NCBI GenBank assembly: GCA_964477345.1
Contig: CAYZDL010000004.1
Span: 1 to 64,000 of the forward strand
DNA: 64,000 bases
Direction: 5' to 3'
Origin: JAJZEO01 sp964477345
GTDB lineage: Bacteria > Chlamydiota > Chlamydiia > Chlamydiales > 2-12-FULL-49-11
Of the stretch, positions 9,801-17,989 are shown one piece after another (the first letter of the stretch is position 1; each line of letters opens with the position of its first letter). Both the position numbers and the translations under genes were made by a program. The notes under the pieces were generated by a model. It was not told where the DNA came from, searched no databases, and saw only the letters and a list, made by a program, of their open reading frames with translations.

Positions 9801-12496
9801 TTGATTAGGTCGATGTTATGTTCGATAATGATGACACTATTTCCCTTGTCGATAAGCTTTTGGATGATATGAATTAGCTTTTGGATGTCGTGGAAATGTA
9901 AGCCTGTTGTTGGCTCATCGAGTATGTACAAAGTTTTTCCAGTTTGAGGACGCATAAGCTCGCGCCCCAGCTTGATTCTCTGGGCCTCTCCTCCAGAAAG
10001 AGTGGTAGCATCTTGTCCAAGTCTAATATAGCCAAGACCGACGTCAACGAGAAATTGAAGTTTGCGCTGAATTTGGGGATGATCTTCAAAGAAGGTCAAA
10101 GCCTCTTCGTGATCCATTTCTAAAATGTCGAAAATATTCTTATCTCGATACTTGATTTCTAGTGTTTTAGGGTCGTAGCGTTTACCTAGGCAATGGGGAC
10201 AGACGACTGTTTCGTCATCCATAAAATCCATGTCGATGGTGATGGTTCCAAAACCGCGGCAATTGTAGCATGATCCTTCGCGAACGTTAAAACTAAAGCG
10301 TCCTGGGAGATAACCGAATGCTTTACTTTGTGGAAGGGAGGCGAAAAGCTCTCGGACATCGTCGAGCAATTTTGTATAGGTTGCAGGATTGGAGCGGGGG
10401 GTTCTCCCAATAGGAGATTGATCGATCGCAATCACTTTGTCGATGGCTTCCAATCCTTCAATTGAATTGTGTTCTCCGACATCTAGGAGAGAGCCATGAA
10501 GGTGGTTTGCAATAGCGGGGTAGAGGGTATCGGTAATGAGAGAGGATTTCCCAGAGCCTGAAATTCCTGTCACAGTGGTGAGTAACCCAAGGGGAAATTC
10601 AACATCTACTGAACGGAGGTTGTGGTGTCTTGCTCCTTTCAATCGAATTACTTGATCTTTGAGGAAGGGTCGTCTTTTTTTAGGAACTTCAATAGCAAGT
10701 TCGCCAGAAAGATAGCGGCCCGTCAAGGACCGTTTTGCTTTTTTCAGTTGTTCAACGGTTCCCATTCCAACGATTTCTCCGCCATTGACCCCGGCTTCTG
10801 GGCCGATGTCGACGATCAAGTCGCAAGAGACGATGGTTTCTTCGTCGTGTTCCACAACAATTACGGTATTACCACGGTCCTTGAGAGAGTGAAGAGTCTT
10901 TATGAGGAGGCGATTATCACTAGGATGAAGGCCGATTGAGGGTTCATCGAGGATGTAGAGAGTTCCGACGAGGCCATGTCCGATCTGAGAAGCAAGCCTC
11001 GTTCTTTGCGATTCACCACCTGAAAGTGTGGGGGCTGTTCGTGAAAGGGTTAAGTAAGAGAGGCCAACATCGAGGAGAAACCTTATGCGGAGTGTCAATT
11101 CTCTGACTAATTCTTCACCAATGATCTGCATATTCCCTTCTAGACGGATCACTTTAAAGAATTGATGCGCCTCTTCGAGGGTCATATCGACAATCTCGAC
11201 GATCGTTTTTCCAAAAAATTGAGCTTTTGCAGGGTAGGCGCGAATTCTTGCTCCTGAACATTCAGGACACGCACCCTTTTTCATTAATTCACTCATTTTG
11301 TTTTTGTATAGATCACTAGTCGCTTCAGAAAGACGTTTCTTGGCTTCATTGATGACACCTAGCCACTCAATGAAGTCGGCCCAACTTTTCTTCGTCACGG
11401 GGTGAACAAAGACCATCTTGGTCCACTTTTCTTTTGTTCCATAAAGAATAACATTCTTGGCTTCTTCGGAGAGTTGTTTCCAAGGGGTGGTCACTTTAAA
11501 CTTGTAGAGTTTAGCGAGATTATCATAGATATTGCCCCATTTGACAGTGTTATAAGAGCCGGCAATTTTGCAGCAATCTTCGGCAATAGAGAGGTTGGGG
11601 TCGATTACCAAATCGATATCGAAATCACGAATTTCGCCGAGGCCTTGGCATCTAGGGCACATCCCCTTGGGATGATTGAACGAAAAGTCCTCGGGAGTAA
11701 GAGGAGGGTAATATTTGCCTGATTTTGGTGAATAAGCATGTTCGGAAAATAGGACCTCATTTTTTTGATCGACGTCATAAATTGAAACGATCCCGCTTCC
11801 AACTTCCAGAGCCATTTCGATCGCTTCAAAGATGCGACCCTTATTTTCCTTTGAAATCGAAATCCTATCGATGACGATGTCGACGTCATGAGCACTCGCT
11901 TTGTCTAGTTTAAGTTCATCTTCTTCAAGATGATAAAATTTTCCATCAACCCGTACGCGCAAAAATCCGCGCTTAATTAAATCGGCAAATTCTTCCTTAA
12001 ATTCCCCTTTTTTAGACTTGGCAAAGGGAGCTAGTAAGATAACTCTTTGGTTTTCTTCCTTTTGTAGGATCGTATTGGCAATCTCTTCTCGACTGACGGG
12101 TCTTACCTTTTCCCCACTAATGGGGCAATGGGGCTCACTTAGTTTTGCATAAAGAAGTCTTAGGTAGTCGTAAATAGCTGTGATGGTCCCCACTGTGGAA
12201 CGAGGGTTTTTCCCTGCACTTTTTTGCTCGATAGCAATCGTTGGGGGGATTCCGATGAGGGCCTCTGCATCGGGCTTTGAAAGATCAGACAGGTACCGCC
12301 TTGCATAGGTCGAAAGGGATTCCATATACCGTCTTTGTCCTTCGACAAATAGGGTGTCAAAGGCAAGGGAGCTTTTCCCAGAGCCTGAAACCCCTGTAAA
12401 GGCGATCAATTTATTGATGGGAAGAGTTAAAGAAATCCCCTTGAGATTATGTACCTTAACGTTCTTTAAGAGGATGTCGCTCGATTCTTTATCCAT
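6827..12496 (-). CDS. uvrA: excinuclease ABC subunit A, tandem-duplicated chlamydial form
   Basis: UvrA is the damage-sensing ATPase of nucleotide excision repair. This 1889-residue protein contains two complete UvrA units in tandem, about residues 1-940 and 975-1889, so four ABC ATPase halves. The first Walker A, GVSGSGKSS, is at residues 35-43; a second, GISGSGKSS, follows; the second unit restarts with GPSGSGKSS inside NNLKNLSLEIPRGK. Signature motifs LSGGESQRTRLA and LSGGEAQRIKLG and their second-unit equivalents are visible. So are paired CxxC zinc motifs (CPRCQG, CPECSG, CYNCRG, CPHCLG, CQDCLG, CPSCEG, CKKCRG, CDACKG). Ordinary UvrA is about 940 residues; the fused double form is known from Chlamydia (about 1790). 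It starts 66 bp from the divergent pyk. Confidence 0.98.
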   Translation of the reverse strand: MDKESSDILLKNVKVHNLKGISLTLPINKLIAFTGVSGSGKSSLAFDTLFVEGQRRYMESLSTYARRYLSDLSKPDAEALIGIPPTIAIEQKSAGKNPRSTVGTITAIYDYLRLLYAKLSEPHCPISGEKVRPVSREEIANTILQKEENQRVILLAPFAKSKKGEFKEEFADLIKRGFLRVRVDGKFYHLEEDELKLDKASAHDVDIVIDRISISKENKGRIFEAIEMALEVGSGIVSIYDVDQKNEVLFSEHAYSPKSGKYYPPLTPEDFSFNHPKGMCPRCQGLGEIRDFDIDLVIDPNLSIAEDCCKIAGSYNTVKWGNIYDNLAKLYKFKVTTPWKQLSEEAKNVILYGTKEKWTKMVFVHPVTKKSWADFIEWLGVINEAKKRLSEATSDLYKNKMSELMKKGACPECSGARIRAYPAKAQFFGKTIVEIVDMTLEEAHQFFKVIRLEGNMQIIGEELVRELTLRIRFLLDVGLSYLTLSRTAPTLSGGESQRTRLASQIGHGLVGTLYILDEPSIGLHPSDNRLLIKTLHSLKDRGNTVIVVEHDEETIVSCDLIVDIGPEAGVNGGEIVGMGTVEQLKKAKRSLTGRYLSGELAIEVPKKRRPFLKDQVIRLKGARHHNLRSVDVEFPLGLLTTVTGISGSGKSSLITDTLYPAIANHLHGSLLDVGEHNSIEGLEAIDKVIAIDQSPIGRTPRSNPATYTKLLDDVRELFASLPQSKAFGYLPGRFSFNVREGSCYNCRGFGTITIDMDFMDDETVVCPHCLGKRYDPKTLEIKYRDKNIFDILEMDHEEALTFFEDHPQIQRKLQFLVDVGLGYIRLGQDATTLSGGEAQRIKLGRELMRPQTGKTLYILDEPTTGLHFHDIQKLIHIIQKLIDKGNSVIIIEHNIDLIKTADWVIDLGPGGGKHGGMILATGTPEQVAKTKSPTAPFIHEALSKKSHAPTKPKPIERQFPPIDKITVTGARQNNLKNLSLEIPRGKISVFTGPSGSGKSSLAFETIFAEGRARYIESLSSYARKMLGTSQKPNVEKIDGLSPAIAVEQKKHAGNPRSTLGTMTEIYDYLRVIYARMGTPYCPETGEEIRAITAEYVMKKLASTPENAKLQILAPLEVKRPEPFSTLISRLQKQGYVRLRLNKILYRLDEEIPFDHNLNQQIELVIDRIVTKKGGEGRLLEAIEHASMIAGRKVIVDDGEKDHFYNLDFAVESTGKSYPAITHQTFSFNHAQGMCQDCLGLGFRYGAQLSGDRTILKYSLADLFYRLSKHLLTQDNLPFLIALFKEKQIPIDSPIKSLTKSQIHFVFEGSEEVLLIGDLHVRWVGLHPLFTRLTKMTRPHIRDEILPFMSQSKCPSCEGSRLNPLARNVLINKTSLPSACSLSIENALEFFKGLDTPPMLVDAMTILINKLSFLCEIGLEYLSLDRMARTLSGGEVQRTHLATQLGSYLRGVLFVLDEPTIGLHPHNNALLNRALDKLKQLGNTLILVEHDPLTIEHADQIYDFGPGSGIHGGEITAQGTLEEIKNNPNSLTGAYLSGTKSIQMPKKLRSTDERLIVENITIHNLKDVTVEIPIQALTVITGISGSGKSSLMFDALLPGLEDNVQKHKPADTFEYNQMNFRGAKKFDQVISIDQSPMGRTMRSDISTYSDLLTPLRYFFASLPEAKIKGLLPKNFSYNHTAGMCKKCRGLGKILIDLEFLGKTDVVCDACKGEKLGPVSSAITYRGKSLGKILQLTIRSAKAFLPPIPKIERILDRLIAVGLDYVTLGQETATLSGGESGRLKLSSELARPKKEHALYVFDEPTTGLHMDDINKLIPIFHSLVDKGNTLVIIEHNLDLIANADYIIDLGPGAGVNGGKIIATGRPEEIAHLKDSLTGTYLKKHLNVALKS

Positions 12497-12562
12497 GGAG
12501 TGATGAGCATACCATGAAACGGGCTATCCTAAAAGTCAAAATTCTACTATGTTAGGTAATAT

Positions 12563-14350
12563 ATGGAAAGACGAACCAAGATCGTGTGCACGATTGGCCC
12601 AAAGACGCAATCTAGGGAAATGATCGAAAGATTGTGTGAATGTGGGATGAATGTGGCACGTCTCAATTTTAGTCACGGTAGCCATGAGAGCCACAAAAAA
12701 GTGATCGATACGATCAAAGATGTGCGGAAAAAAATTGACCGTCCCATCGGTATTCTGCTTGATACTAAGGGTCCTGAGATACGGATTGGTAAAATTGAAG
12801 ATTTGGTGGTGGCTCCAAAAACAGTGGTCCGGTTGGTTTCAAAAGATCCTAAAGGTCACGAAATACCCATTAATCCAGGGTTTATCGTCGATGATGTCAA
12901 GGTTGGAACCCAAGTGTTGATCGATGATGGGTATGTACGGGGGTATATCATTTCCAAAGGGGAGGGATGGGCCGATCTTGAAATAGAGAATCAAGGTGTA
13001 ATCAAGGGAGGGAAAGGGGTCAACGTTCCTTCTCAGCTGTTTAATTTACCCGATATGACCGATCGAGATTTGGCTGATATCGAATTTGGTTGCAAAGAGG
13101 GGGTCGATATTGTCGCTGCCTCTTTTGTGAATACGCCAAAACAGCTACTTGCAATTCGTGAACACATGCAACGCTGTGGTGGTAAGGGGATTATGCTTAT
13201 CGCCAAAATTGAATCGAAACAAGGTGTAAAGAATTTTGATGATATCCTTGAGGTGGCTGATGGGATTATGATTGCCAGGGGTGATTTGGGGGTTGAGTTA
13301 TTTGTTGGGGATGTTCCTCCACTACAAAAGAAAATGGTGAGAGCGTGCAATCTTAAGGCAAAGCCGGTGATTATCGCGACTCAAATGTTAGAATCGATGA
13401 TTAAAAACCCCATGCCGACACGTGCTGAGGCCTCTGATGTGGCCAATGCCATTTATGATTCAGGTTCTGCAGTGATGCTTTCGGGCGAAACAGCAGTAGG
13501 GGAGTATCCTGATGCAGCAGTACGGATGATGGATAAAATTATCATTGCTGCCGAAAGAGATTTTGACCACCGTGCTCACTTCGATAAACTGGTCTCTTTT
13601 GAGTTTCATGATACCCCTTCTGCAATGGCAAGAGCGGCGGTCAATACAGCCTTTCACATTGGTGCTAGTGCGATCATTGCTTGTTCGAACAGCGGTAATA
13701 CAATAAGGCATATTTGCCGGTATAGACCAAAGGCTCGTGTGATTGCAGTGACCCCCACTGAGAAGACTTACTTCCAAACATCTCTAATGTGGGGAACCGA
13801 GTGTTATCGTGAGAAAAAATGCGATGTTGAGAAAGGGCATTTTGATATTTCTGCCTATGCTTTAAAAAAAGGTTGGGTTAAATATGGAGACCCTCTTGTT
13901 TTCACAATGGGGAAGCCTTACGGTGTTAGTTTTACTACAAATACGATGACTGTAGAATCGGTTGGTAATGTCCTGGTAAGGGGACATCCAATGGAAAAAG
14001 TCGATATGAGCCCGATTACCGGAGAAGTTAGATTTTTCTTATCGGGAAATAGGGATAATTGTAACGATTTTGAGGGGAAAATAGTTGTCATTAACCGTTT
14101 TGAAGAGTGGTCGGGATCTCAATTAAAATGCGCAAGTGCCATCATCATGCAAAACCATCCCTATGATATTTTAAGCGAAGAAAAGCTTCTTGAATTTTCA
14201 AAAAAGTACCAAGTTCCTTTTATTTCAAGGGCAGAGGGGGCTTGCAATTTGCTTGTGGAGAGCGATCAAGTAAGAGTCTACCCCTCACTCGGTTTGATTT
14301 TTCGTGCTAGCAGCCCCACAGAAGAACAACTTCTTAGCTCCGCTGACTAA
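12563..14350 (+). CDS. pyk: pyruvate kinase with C-terminal extension
   Basis: Catalyses phosphoenolpyruvate + ADP to pyruvate + ATP, the last step of glycolysis. Visible motifs: TKIVCTIGP at the N-terminus, ARLNFSHG, LLDTKGPEIR, the catalytic segment IAKIES, MIARGDLGVE, and the family pattern TQMLESMIKNPMPTRAEASD. The catalytic and regulatory parts fill about 475 residues. The remaining roughly 110 residues (from about MSPITGEVRFF) form an added domain that resembles the swivelling phosphohistidine-like extension of Bacillus-type pyruvate kinases but lacks an obvious catalytic TSH. Chlamydia Pyk is about 485 residues, so the tail is extra. The last 17 bases overlap the convergent rsmE. Confidence 0.95.
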   Translation: MERRTKIVCTIGPKTQSREMIERLCECGMNVARLNFSHGSHESHKKVIDTIKDVRKKIDRPIGILLDTKGPEIRIGKIEDLVVAPKTVVRLVSKDPKGHEIPINPGFIVDDVKVGTQVLIDDGYVRGYIISKGEGWADLEIENQGVIKGGKGVNVPSQLFNLPDMTDRDLADIEFGCKEGVDIVAASFVNTPKQLLAIREHMQRCGGKGIMLIAKIESKQGVKNFDDILEVADGIMIARGDLGVELFVGDVPPLQKKMVRACNLKAKPVIIATQMLESMIKNPMPTRAEASDVANAIYDSGSAVMLSGETAVGEYPDAAVRMMDKIIIAAERDFDHRAHFDKLVSFEFHDTPSAMARAAVNTAFHIGASAIIACSNSGNTIRHICRYRPKARVIAVTPTEKTYFQTSLMWGTECYREKKCDVEKGHFDISAYALKKGWVKYGDPLVFTMGKPYGVSFTTNTMTVESVGNVLVRGHPMEKVDMSPITGEVRFFLSGNRDNCNDFEGKIVVINRFEEWSGSQLKCASAIIMQNHPYDILSEEKLLEFSKKYQVPFISRAEGACNLLVESDQVRVYPSLGLIFRASSPTEEQLLSSAD

Positions 14351-15011
14351 GTAAATAGGCGGAGATCATTGATGCAGTCTCTGTTCTGAGAATGTTGTCA
14401 TTGAGGGAGATCTTTTTGGCTTGGAGTTTCGTCTCAATGAAGCCAATTTCTTCCTTAGTAAACCCACTTTCTGGACCAACAAGAATACCACAATCCTCCG
14501 AAGGTAATAAAGAGAGGCGCTCTCCCTGGGGGTCGGCGAGAAAAATATTCTTAGGCAGCGGAGTCACCTCTTTTAATGAAGGGAAAACGGCAATTTGAGG
14601 GAGGTGGAGGCGGTGGGATTGTTTAAGTGCGCTGATCAAAATTTTGTGGAGTCTTTCCATTTTATTGGGAGAGAGAGAGGTTTTTTTGCTTTTCTTTGCA
14701 GTGAAGAGGTAAAAGTGGGTCACACCTAGCTCACACCCTTTTTCAATGAGTAAATCCAAATGGGTCGATTCAGTTAATCCTTGAATGATCACTGATTGAT
14801 AGCGAGGAGGTGGAGAATTAGTCACTTTTTTGATCACCAATCTATCAGATGACAATACCAAAGCTTCTGCAAGTTGGCCTCTTCCGTTGACGAGTGGGAT
14901 CATTTCATGGGGATGAATTCTTAGCACTTTGAAATGTCGGAGTTCCTCTTTAGGAAGGGGCAGTTCCATCATTTCAGCAAAGGGAGCATCAATAAATAGC
15001 CGGATCATCAA
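14334..15011 (-). CDS. rsmE: 16S rRNA m3U1498 methyltransferase
   Basis: RsmE methylates N3 of U1498 in 16S rRNA using S-adenosylmethionine. The 225-residue length is typical. Family signatures: LTESTHLDLLIEKGCELGV in the middle, the SAM-binding knot elements ILVGPESGFTKEEI and LNDNILRTETAS near the C-terminus, and an N-terminal PUA-like part with HFKVLR. The end overlaps pyk convergently. The start overlaps the preceding cdaR gene by four bases (ATGA), so it is the last gene of a cdaA-cdaR-rsmE transcript. Confidence 0.93.
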   Translation of the reverse strand: MMIRLFIDAPFAEMMELPLPKEELRHFKVLRIHPHEMIPLVNGRGQLAEALVLSSDRLVIKKVTNSPPPRYQSVIIQGLTESTHLDLLIEKGCELGVTHFYLFTAKKSKKTSLSPNKMERLHKILISALKQSHRLHLPQIAVFPSLKEVTPLPKNIFLADPQGERLSLLPSEDCGILVGPESGFTKEEIGFIETKLQAKKISLNDNILRTETASMISAYLLSQRS

Positions 15012-16264
15012 TTAGGGATAGTACCCATTTCATTGATGCAAATTTCCTTTCCCTTCAAAGAAATATCGAGGTTGAGTTTTTCTCCCCCTTCTACATAAAG
15101 GACAAGGCGATGCATATAGCTTCTGAAGCGGTTCCTCAAGTATTCTTCCCTCATCGCGGGTTGCAATTCTTTTATGTCGGTATCAAGGTAGTCTTTCATA
15201 ATCTCAGTAACATATTGATCTTCAATCTTTTGCTGATTTACTACTTGTACGGACCAATCAATTTTTGGGATGTCATTCGAATCGAGAGTGAGATTTACGA
15301 AGAGGCATAAATTGTCTTTGATTAAATTGACGAAAAGTTCGCTAACTTCTTTTGCGTAAACACTTTTAGAGAGAACTTTTGATCCTTTCTTTTGTTCTAT
15401 GATTTGATTGCCTGAGAGAGTAAACATAGAAGGACTATACCCTGGCTTGCTCTTTGGTGAAATAAATATCTGTATCGGAATTTGAGTGTTAATGGGGATT
15501 TCTTGAGCTCGAATAAAATCAATTCTCAAGAGGTTTGCGTCAGGATCGTTGATTTGTAGTGGTTTATCAGAGATTGAGGGGATCTGAATCATCTTCCACT
15601 CGTCGGGGACAAAGTAGCTCATGACATTACGGCCAGCAGGAAGTTTAGTGGCGAGGAACTCTAAGTCACCTTTACTGACATCATTGAGGTTGAATGTAAG
15701 CTTAAGACCCCGTGTTTTTAGCTTCTTAATGACATCTTCAGGACCGCTCACAGTAAGATTAAGGTGATAAGGCCAAATTTCCAAAAATTTGTAGCCACGG
15801 GGGAGTTGACCGATCGGTTTTGTTACATAGACAGGGATTTTTTCTTCTGCCATCGGAACAAGTTTAAGCAAGACATTTTTAGGGCCTATTTTATTGATAT
15901 GCCTTGAAATCGAAAATTCAGGATTATGCGAAACTAGATGCCTTTTATCTAAAGTGATTACCGATTCGTTTTTTAATTGATCGGCATCGATAACAACTTC
16001 AAAGTCAGAAGGATTGAGTTCATCGATGTGGACTTTCTTGCCCGTAAGGACTAATGAAATTCGTTTAGAAAGTTGCCCGGAGGATTGAAGGCCGCTGATC
16101 GTCCGATCTTTAGGGATGTTATTTACCCTGATCCCAACAGAATTAAGAGTTCTTGTCGATGTCAAAGATTGATCAACAGCAAACCAAATGATGATAGCTA
16201 AAATGAGAGAAATGGCTTTTCTAAGCCAGTTTTCAATAAAAATTTTCCTTAAAAGAGAAATCAT
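15008..16264 (-). CDS. cdaR: YbbR-domain regulator of diadenylate cyclase (CdaR-like)
   Basis: An N-terminal membrane anchor (LRKAISLILAIIIWFAVDQS, residues about 14-33) followed by an extracytoplasmic region with repeated YbbR-type units, for example KIPVYVTKPIGQLPRGYKF. In Firmicutes the YbbR protein CdaR binds and modulates the membrane diadenylate cyclase CdaA. The 4-nt overlap with the upstream cdaA gene supports the same partnership here. The family usually has 3-4 YbbR repeats; at 418 residues the later part is diverged. Chlamydiaceae keep the same gene pair. Confidence 0.88.
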   Translation of the reverse strand: MISLLRKIFIENWLRKAISLILAIIIWFAVDQSLTSTRTLNSVGIRVNNIPKDRTISGLQSSGQLSKRISLVLTGKKVHIDELNPSDFEVVIDADQLKNESVITLDKRHLVSHNPEFSISRHINKIGPKNVLLKLVPMAEEKIPVYVTKPIGQLPRGYKFLEIWPYHLNLTVSGPEDVIKKLKTRGLKLTFNLNDVSKGDLEFLATKLPAGRNVMSYFVPDEWKMIQIPSISDKPLQINDPDANLLRIDFIRAQEIPINTQIPIQIFISPKSKPGYSPSMFTLSGNQIIEQKKGSKVLSKSVYAKEVSELFVNLIKDNLCLFVNLTLDSNDIPKIDWSVQVVNQQKIEDQYVTEIMKDYLDTDIKELQPAMREEYLRNRFRSYMHRLVLYVEGGEKLNLDISLKGKEICINEMGTIPN

Positions 16265-17109
16265 CCCTTAATCCATTCCCATAGGCTCGGTTTTTGTTTA
16301 AGGCTTTGTTTTTCTTGTTCTTTTGTAAAGAGGCTTCTAATAACCCCTTTGAATCGATCAACTTTAATCCCGCGGGTAATGATCCCTTCTCTTGCAATCG
16401 ATACTTTTCCTGTTTCTTCTGATACGACTATGACTACGGCGTCAGTGGCAATGCTCAAGCCAACAGCAGCTCTATGCCTAGTCCCCAACGATTTTTGGAC
16501 TTGAGGGGTATCAGCTAAAGGCAAAATGACAGAGGCTGCTACGACTATTTTATCTCGTATGATTACCGCTCCATCGTGAAGAGGGGCATATCTAGAAAAT
16601 AAAGACTCGATTAGCTCCGAGGAAAACTCAGCACTAAGAATCACAGCCTTCTTTGCAAAGTCATCTAAAGGGTCATCCTTCTCAAGTACGATCAAGGCTC
16701 CGATTTGCTTTTCAGCCATCCGGTATACGGAATTGGATAATTGCTCAAGAAACTTATCAAATTCGGTGATTTCTCGATATTTTTTACCCTTCAAGCTTAG
16801 CTTTGAGAGTGCCACACGCAATTCGGGTTGAAAAATGATAATAATGGCGATCACAGCCACATTCACGATCAAAAGCATGAGTTTATGAAGAACAGGAAAA
16901 GGAAGCCAAGAAGAACAGGCAAAGATCAATATGAAGGCAACGAGGCCAAGCATCAAATCGGTAGACCGGGTATTCCAAAAAAAAGAAAGGATGTAGTTGA
17001 TCATGATTGTGATAATCATGATCTCGATAACTGGACTTATAAAAGTAAATATGCCTATCACAATGTTTTTTCTTTGCTGTGTCTTTGGTTGGTAACCTGA
17101 TCTTCCCAA
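16261..17109 (-). CDS. cdaA: membrane diadenylate cyclase (c-di-AMP synthase)
   Basis: CdaA/DacA condenses two ATP to cyclic di-AMP. Three hydrophobic segments (about residues 16-44, 52-66 and 72-93) precede a DisA_N domain carrying the two catalytic signatures, LHDGAVII (DGA at 179-181) and GTRHRAAVG (RHR at 211-213). The 282-residue layout is that of CdaA rather than DisA. The start is uncertain: the first codon is TTG at 17109 with a -10-like TATACT at 17118-17123 (minus strand) just before it, and an in-frame GTG at 17061 is an alternative. It heads the cdaA-cdaR-rsmE cluster. In Chlamydia this nucleotide is known to trigger host STING. Confidence 0.94.
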   Translation of the reverse strand: MGRSGYQPKTQQRKNIVIGIFTFISPVIEIMIITIMINYILSFFWNTRSTDLMLGLVAFILIFACSSWLPFPVLHKLMLLIVNVAVIAIIIIFQPELRVALSKLSLKGKKYREITEFDKFLEQLSNSVYRMAEKQIGALIVLEKDDPLDDFAKKAVILSAEFSSELIESLFSRYAPLHDGAVIIRDKIVVAASVILPLADTPQVQKSLGTRHRAAVGLSIATDAVVIVVSEETGKVSIAREGIITRGIKVDRFKGVIRSLFTKEQEKQSLKQKPSLWEWIKG

Positions 17110-17228
17110 TCTCTCTTAGTATAGAACTTTGGTAGCCTTAAAAACCGAATTTTGAGGGTGTCTCTCTATATTTTCAAGCTAAATCATTCCATTGAGCTTT
17201 GATTTTTGAAGAGGGGGGGTAGTAAACG

Positions 17229-17873
17229 TTATGACTCTTTAATAGCTAAGCCGGGTGCGCAACTATCGCGATTGTGCAAGATCGTGTAATTGAGATAGTT
17301 GCCCGCTTTTATTCCATCCCTTCTCGTGATTCTTCCGTACTCACCCATGCAAATGCCTATGAATTTGACTTGATCTGTAGTTTTTTTCTGTATAAATCTC
17401 AACATCTTATAGGCGTCGGCAAAAGAGTTAGCTGTTGTACAAACTTTGTAGGCATAAACATTTTTCGATTCCATGCCTTTGAAGATCTTTTCTAAGTCTC
17501 TCGGTGTCAGTGAAAAATCGTGGTAGGAGGAGATGATTTTACATTTTGGATAAAGTTCATGGACGACTTGAAAAAACTCTGGATGGGTATCAGACTCAAT
17601 ATCTATGTATTGGGGGCCACATTCAAGGAGCTCAAGTAAGATTTTCTGCCTTTTTTCTTCAGTACCTAAAAAGCCCCCACCATGGCATCTTTTTCGGAGT
17701 GTAAGGATTACTTTTTTAGTAGATGATTCGACGAGTTCTCGTACTTGTGTTGTGTCAATCATTCCTTTAAACAGATCGAGTCTAAGCTCAAGGCCATCTC
17801 GAATTTTATTGGCCAGATGAATTCTCTTTAAAGCAATCTCATGAGTAGGGCCTGTGATGACAGCGATTTGCAT
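17229..17873 (-). CDS. aroD: type I 3-dehydroquinate dehydratase, not fused to AroE
   Basis: Converts 3-dehydroquinate to 3-dehydroshikimate through a Schiff base. From the ATG at 17873 the protein has 214 residues; catalytic His118 lies in SSYHDF and the Schiff-base Lys143 in YKVCTTA. I prefer this ATG over the GTG 18 bases upstream because GAGGAAG sits at a good distance. Chlamydiaceae carry an AroD-AroE fusion of about 480 residues; here the frame stops right after the type I domain (CAPGLAIKES), and no shikimate dehydrogenase is present anywhere in the window. It is divergent from aroB. Confidence 0.93.
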   Translation of the reverse strand: MQIAVITGPTHEIALKRIHLANKIRDGLELRLDLFKGMIDTTQVRELVESSTKKVILTLRKRCHGGGFLGTEEKRQKILLELLECGPQYIDIESDTHPEFFQVVHELYPKCKIISSYHDFSLTPRDLEKIFKGMESKNVYAYKVCTTANSFADAYKMLRFIQKKTTDQVKFIGICMGEYGRITRRDGIKAGNYLNYTILHNRDSCAPGLAIKES

Positions 17874-17901
17874 AGGGGGTAACTTCCTCACGATAGTTGC
17901 G

Positions 17902-17924
17902 TTCCCTAGATATGCTCTAGGGAA
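17902..17924. promoter_or_regulatory. perfect 9-bp inverted repeat between aroD and aroB
   Basis: TTCCCTAGA (17902-17910) and TCTAGGGAA (17916-17924) separated by 5 bases, in the 116-bp region between divergent aroD and aroB, 29 bases upstream of the aroD ATG. It has no following T-run, so it is not a simple terminator. It could be an operator for a dimeric repressor (each arm carries a CTAG core) or a hairpin in the aroD leader. Confidence 0.5.
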
Positions 17925-17952
17925 TAAACCAAGAGCTCAAGTTTTTAAGTAA

Positions 17953-17981
17953 TATACATTTTTTCCTAAATAAAGTATACC
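17953..17981 (+). promoter_or_regulatory. candidate sigma-70 promoter of the aro operon
   Basis: TATACA (17953-17958; 4 of 6 matches to TTGACA), 17-base spacer, TATACC (17976-17981; 5 of 6). The predicted start at about 17988 is two bases before the aroB ATG, and no Shine-Dalgarno is visible, so the message may be leaderless. Confidence 0.4.
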
Positions 17982-17989
17982 GTTAAAGC

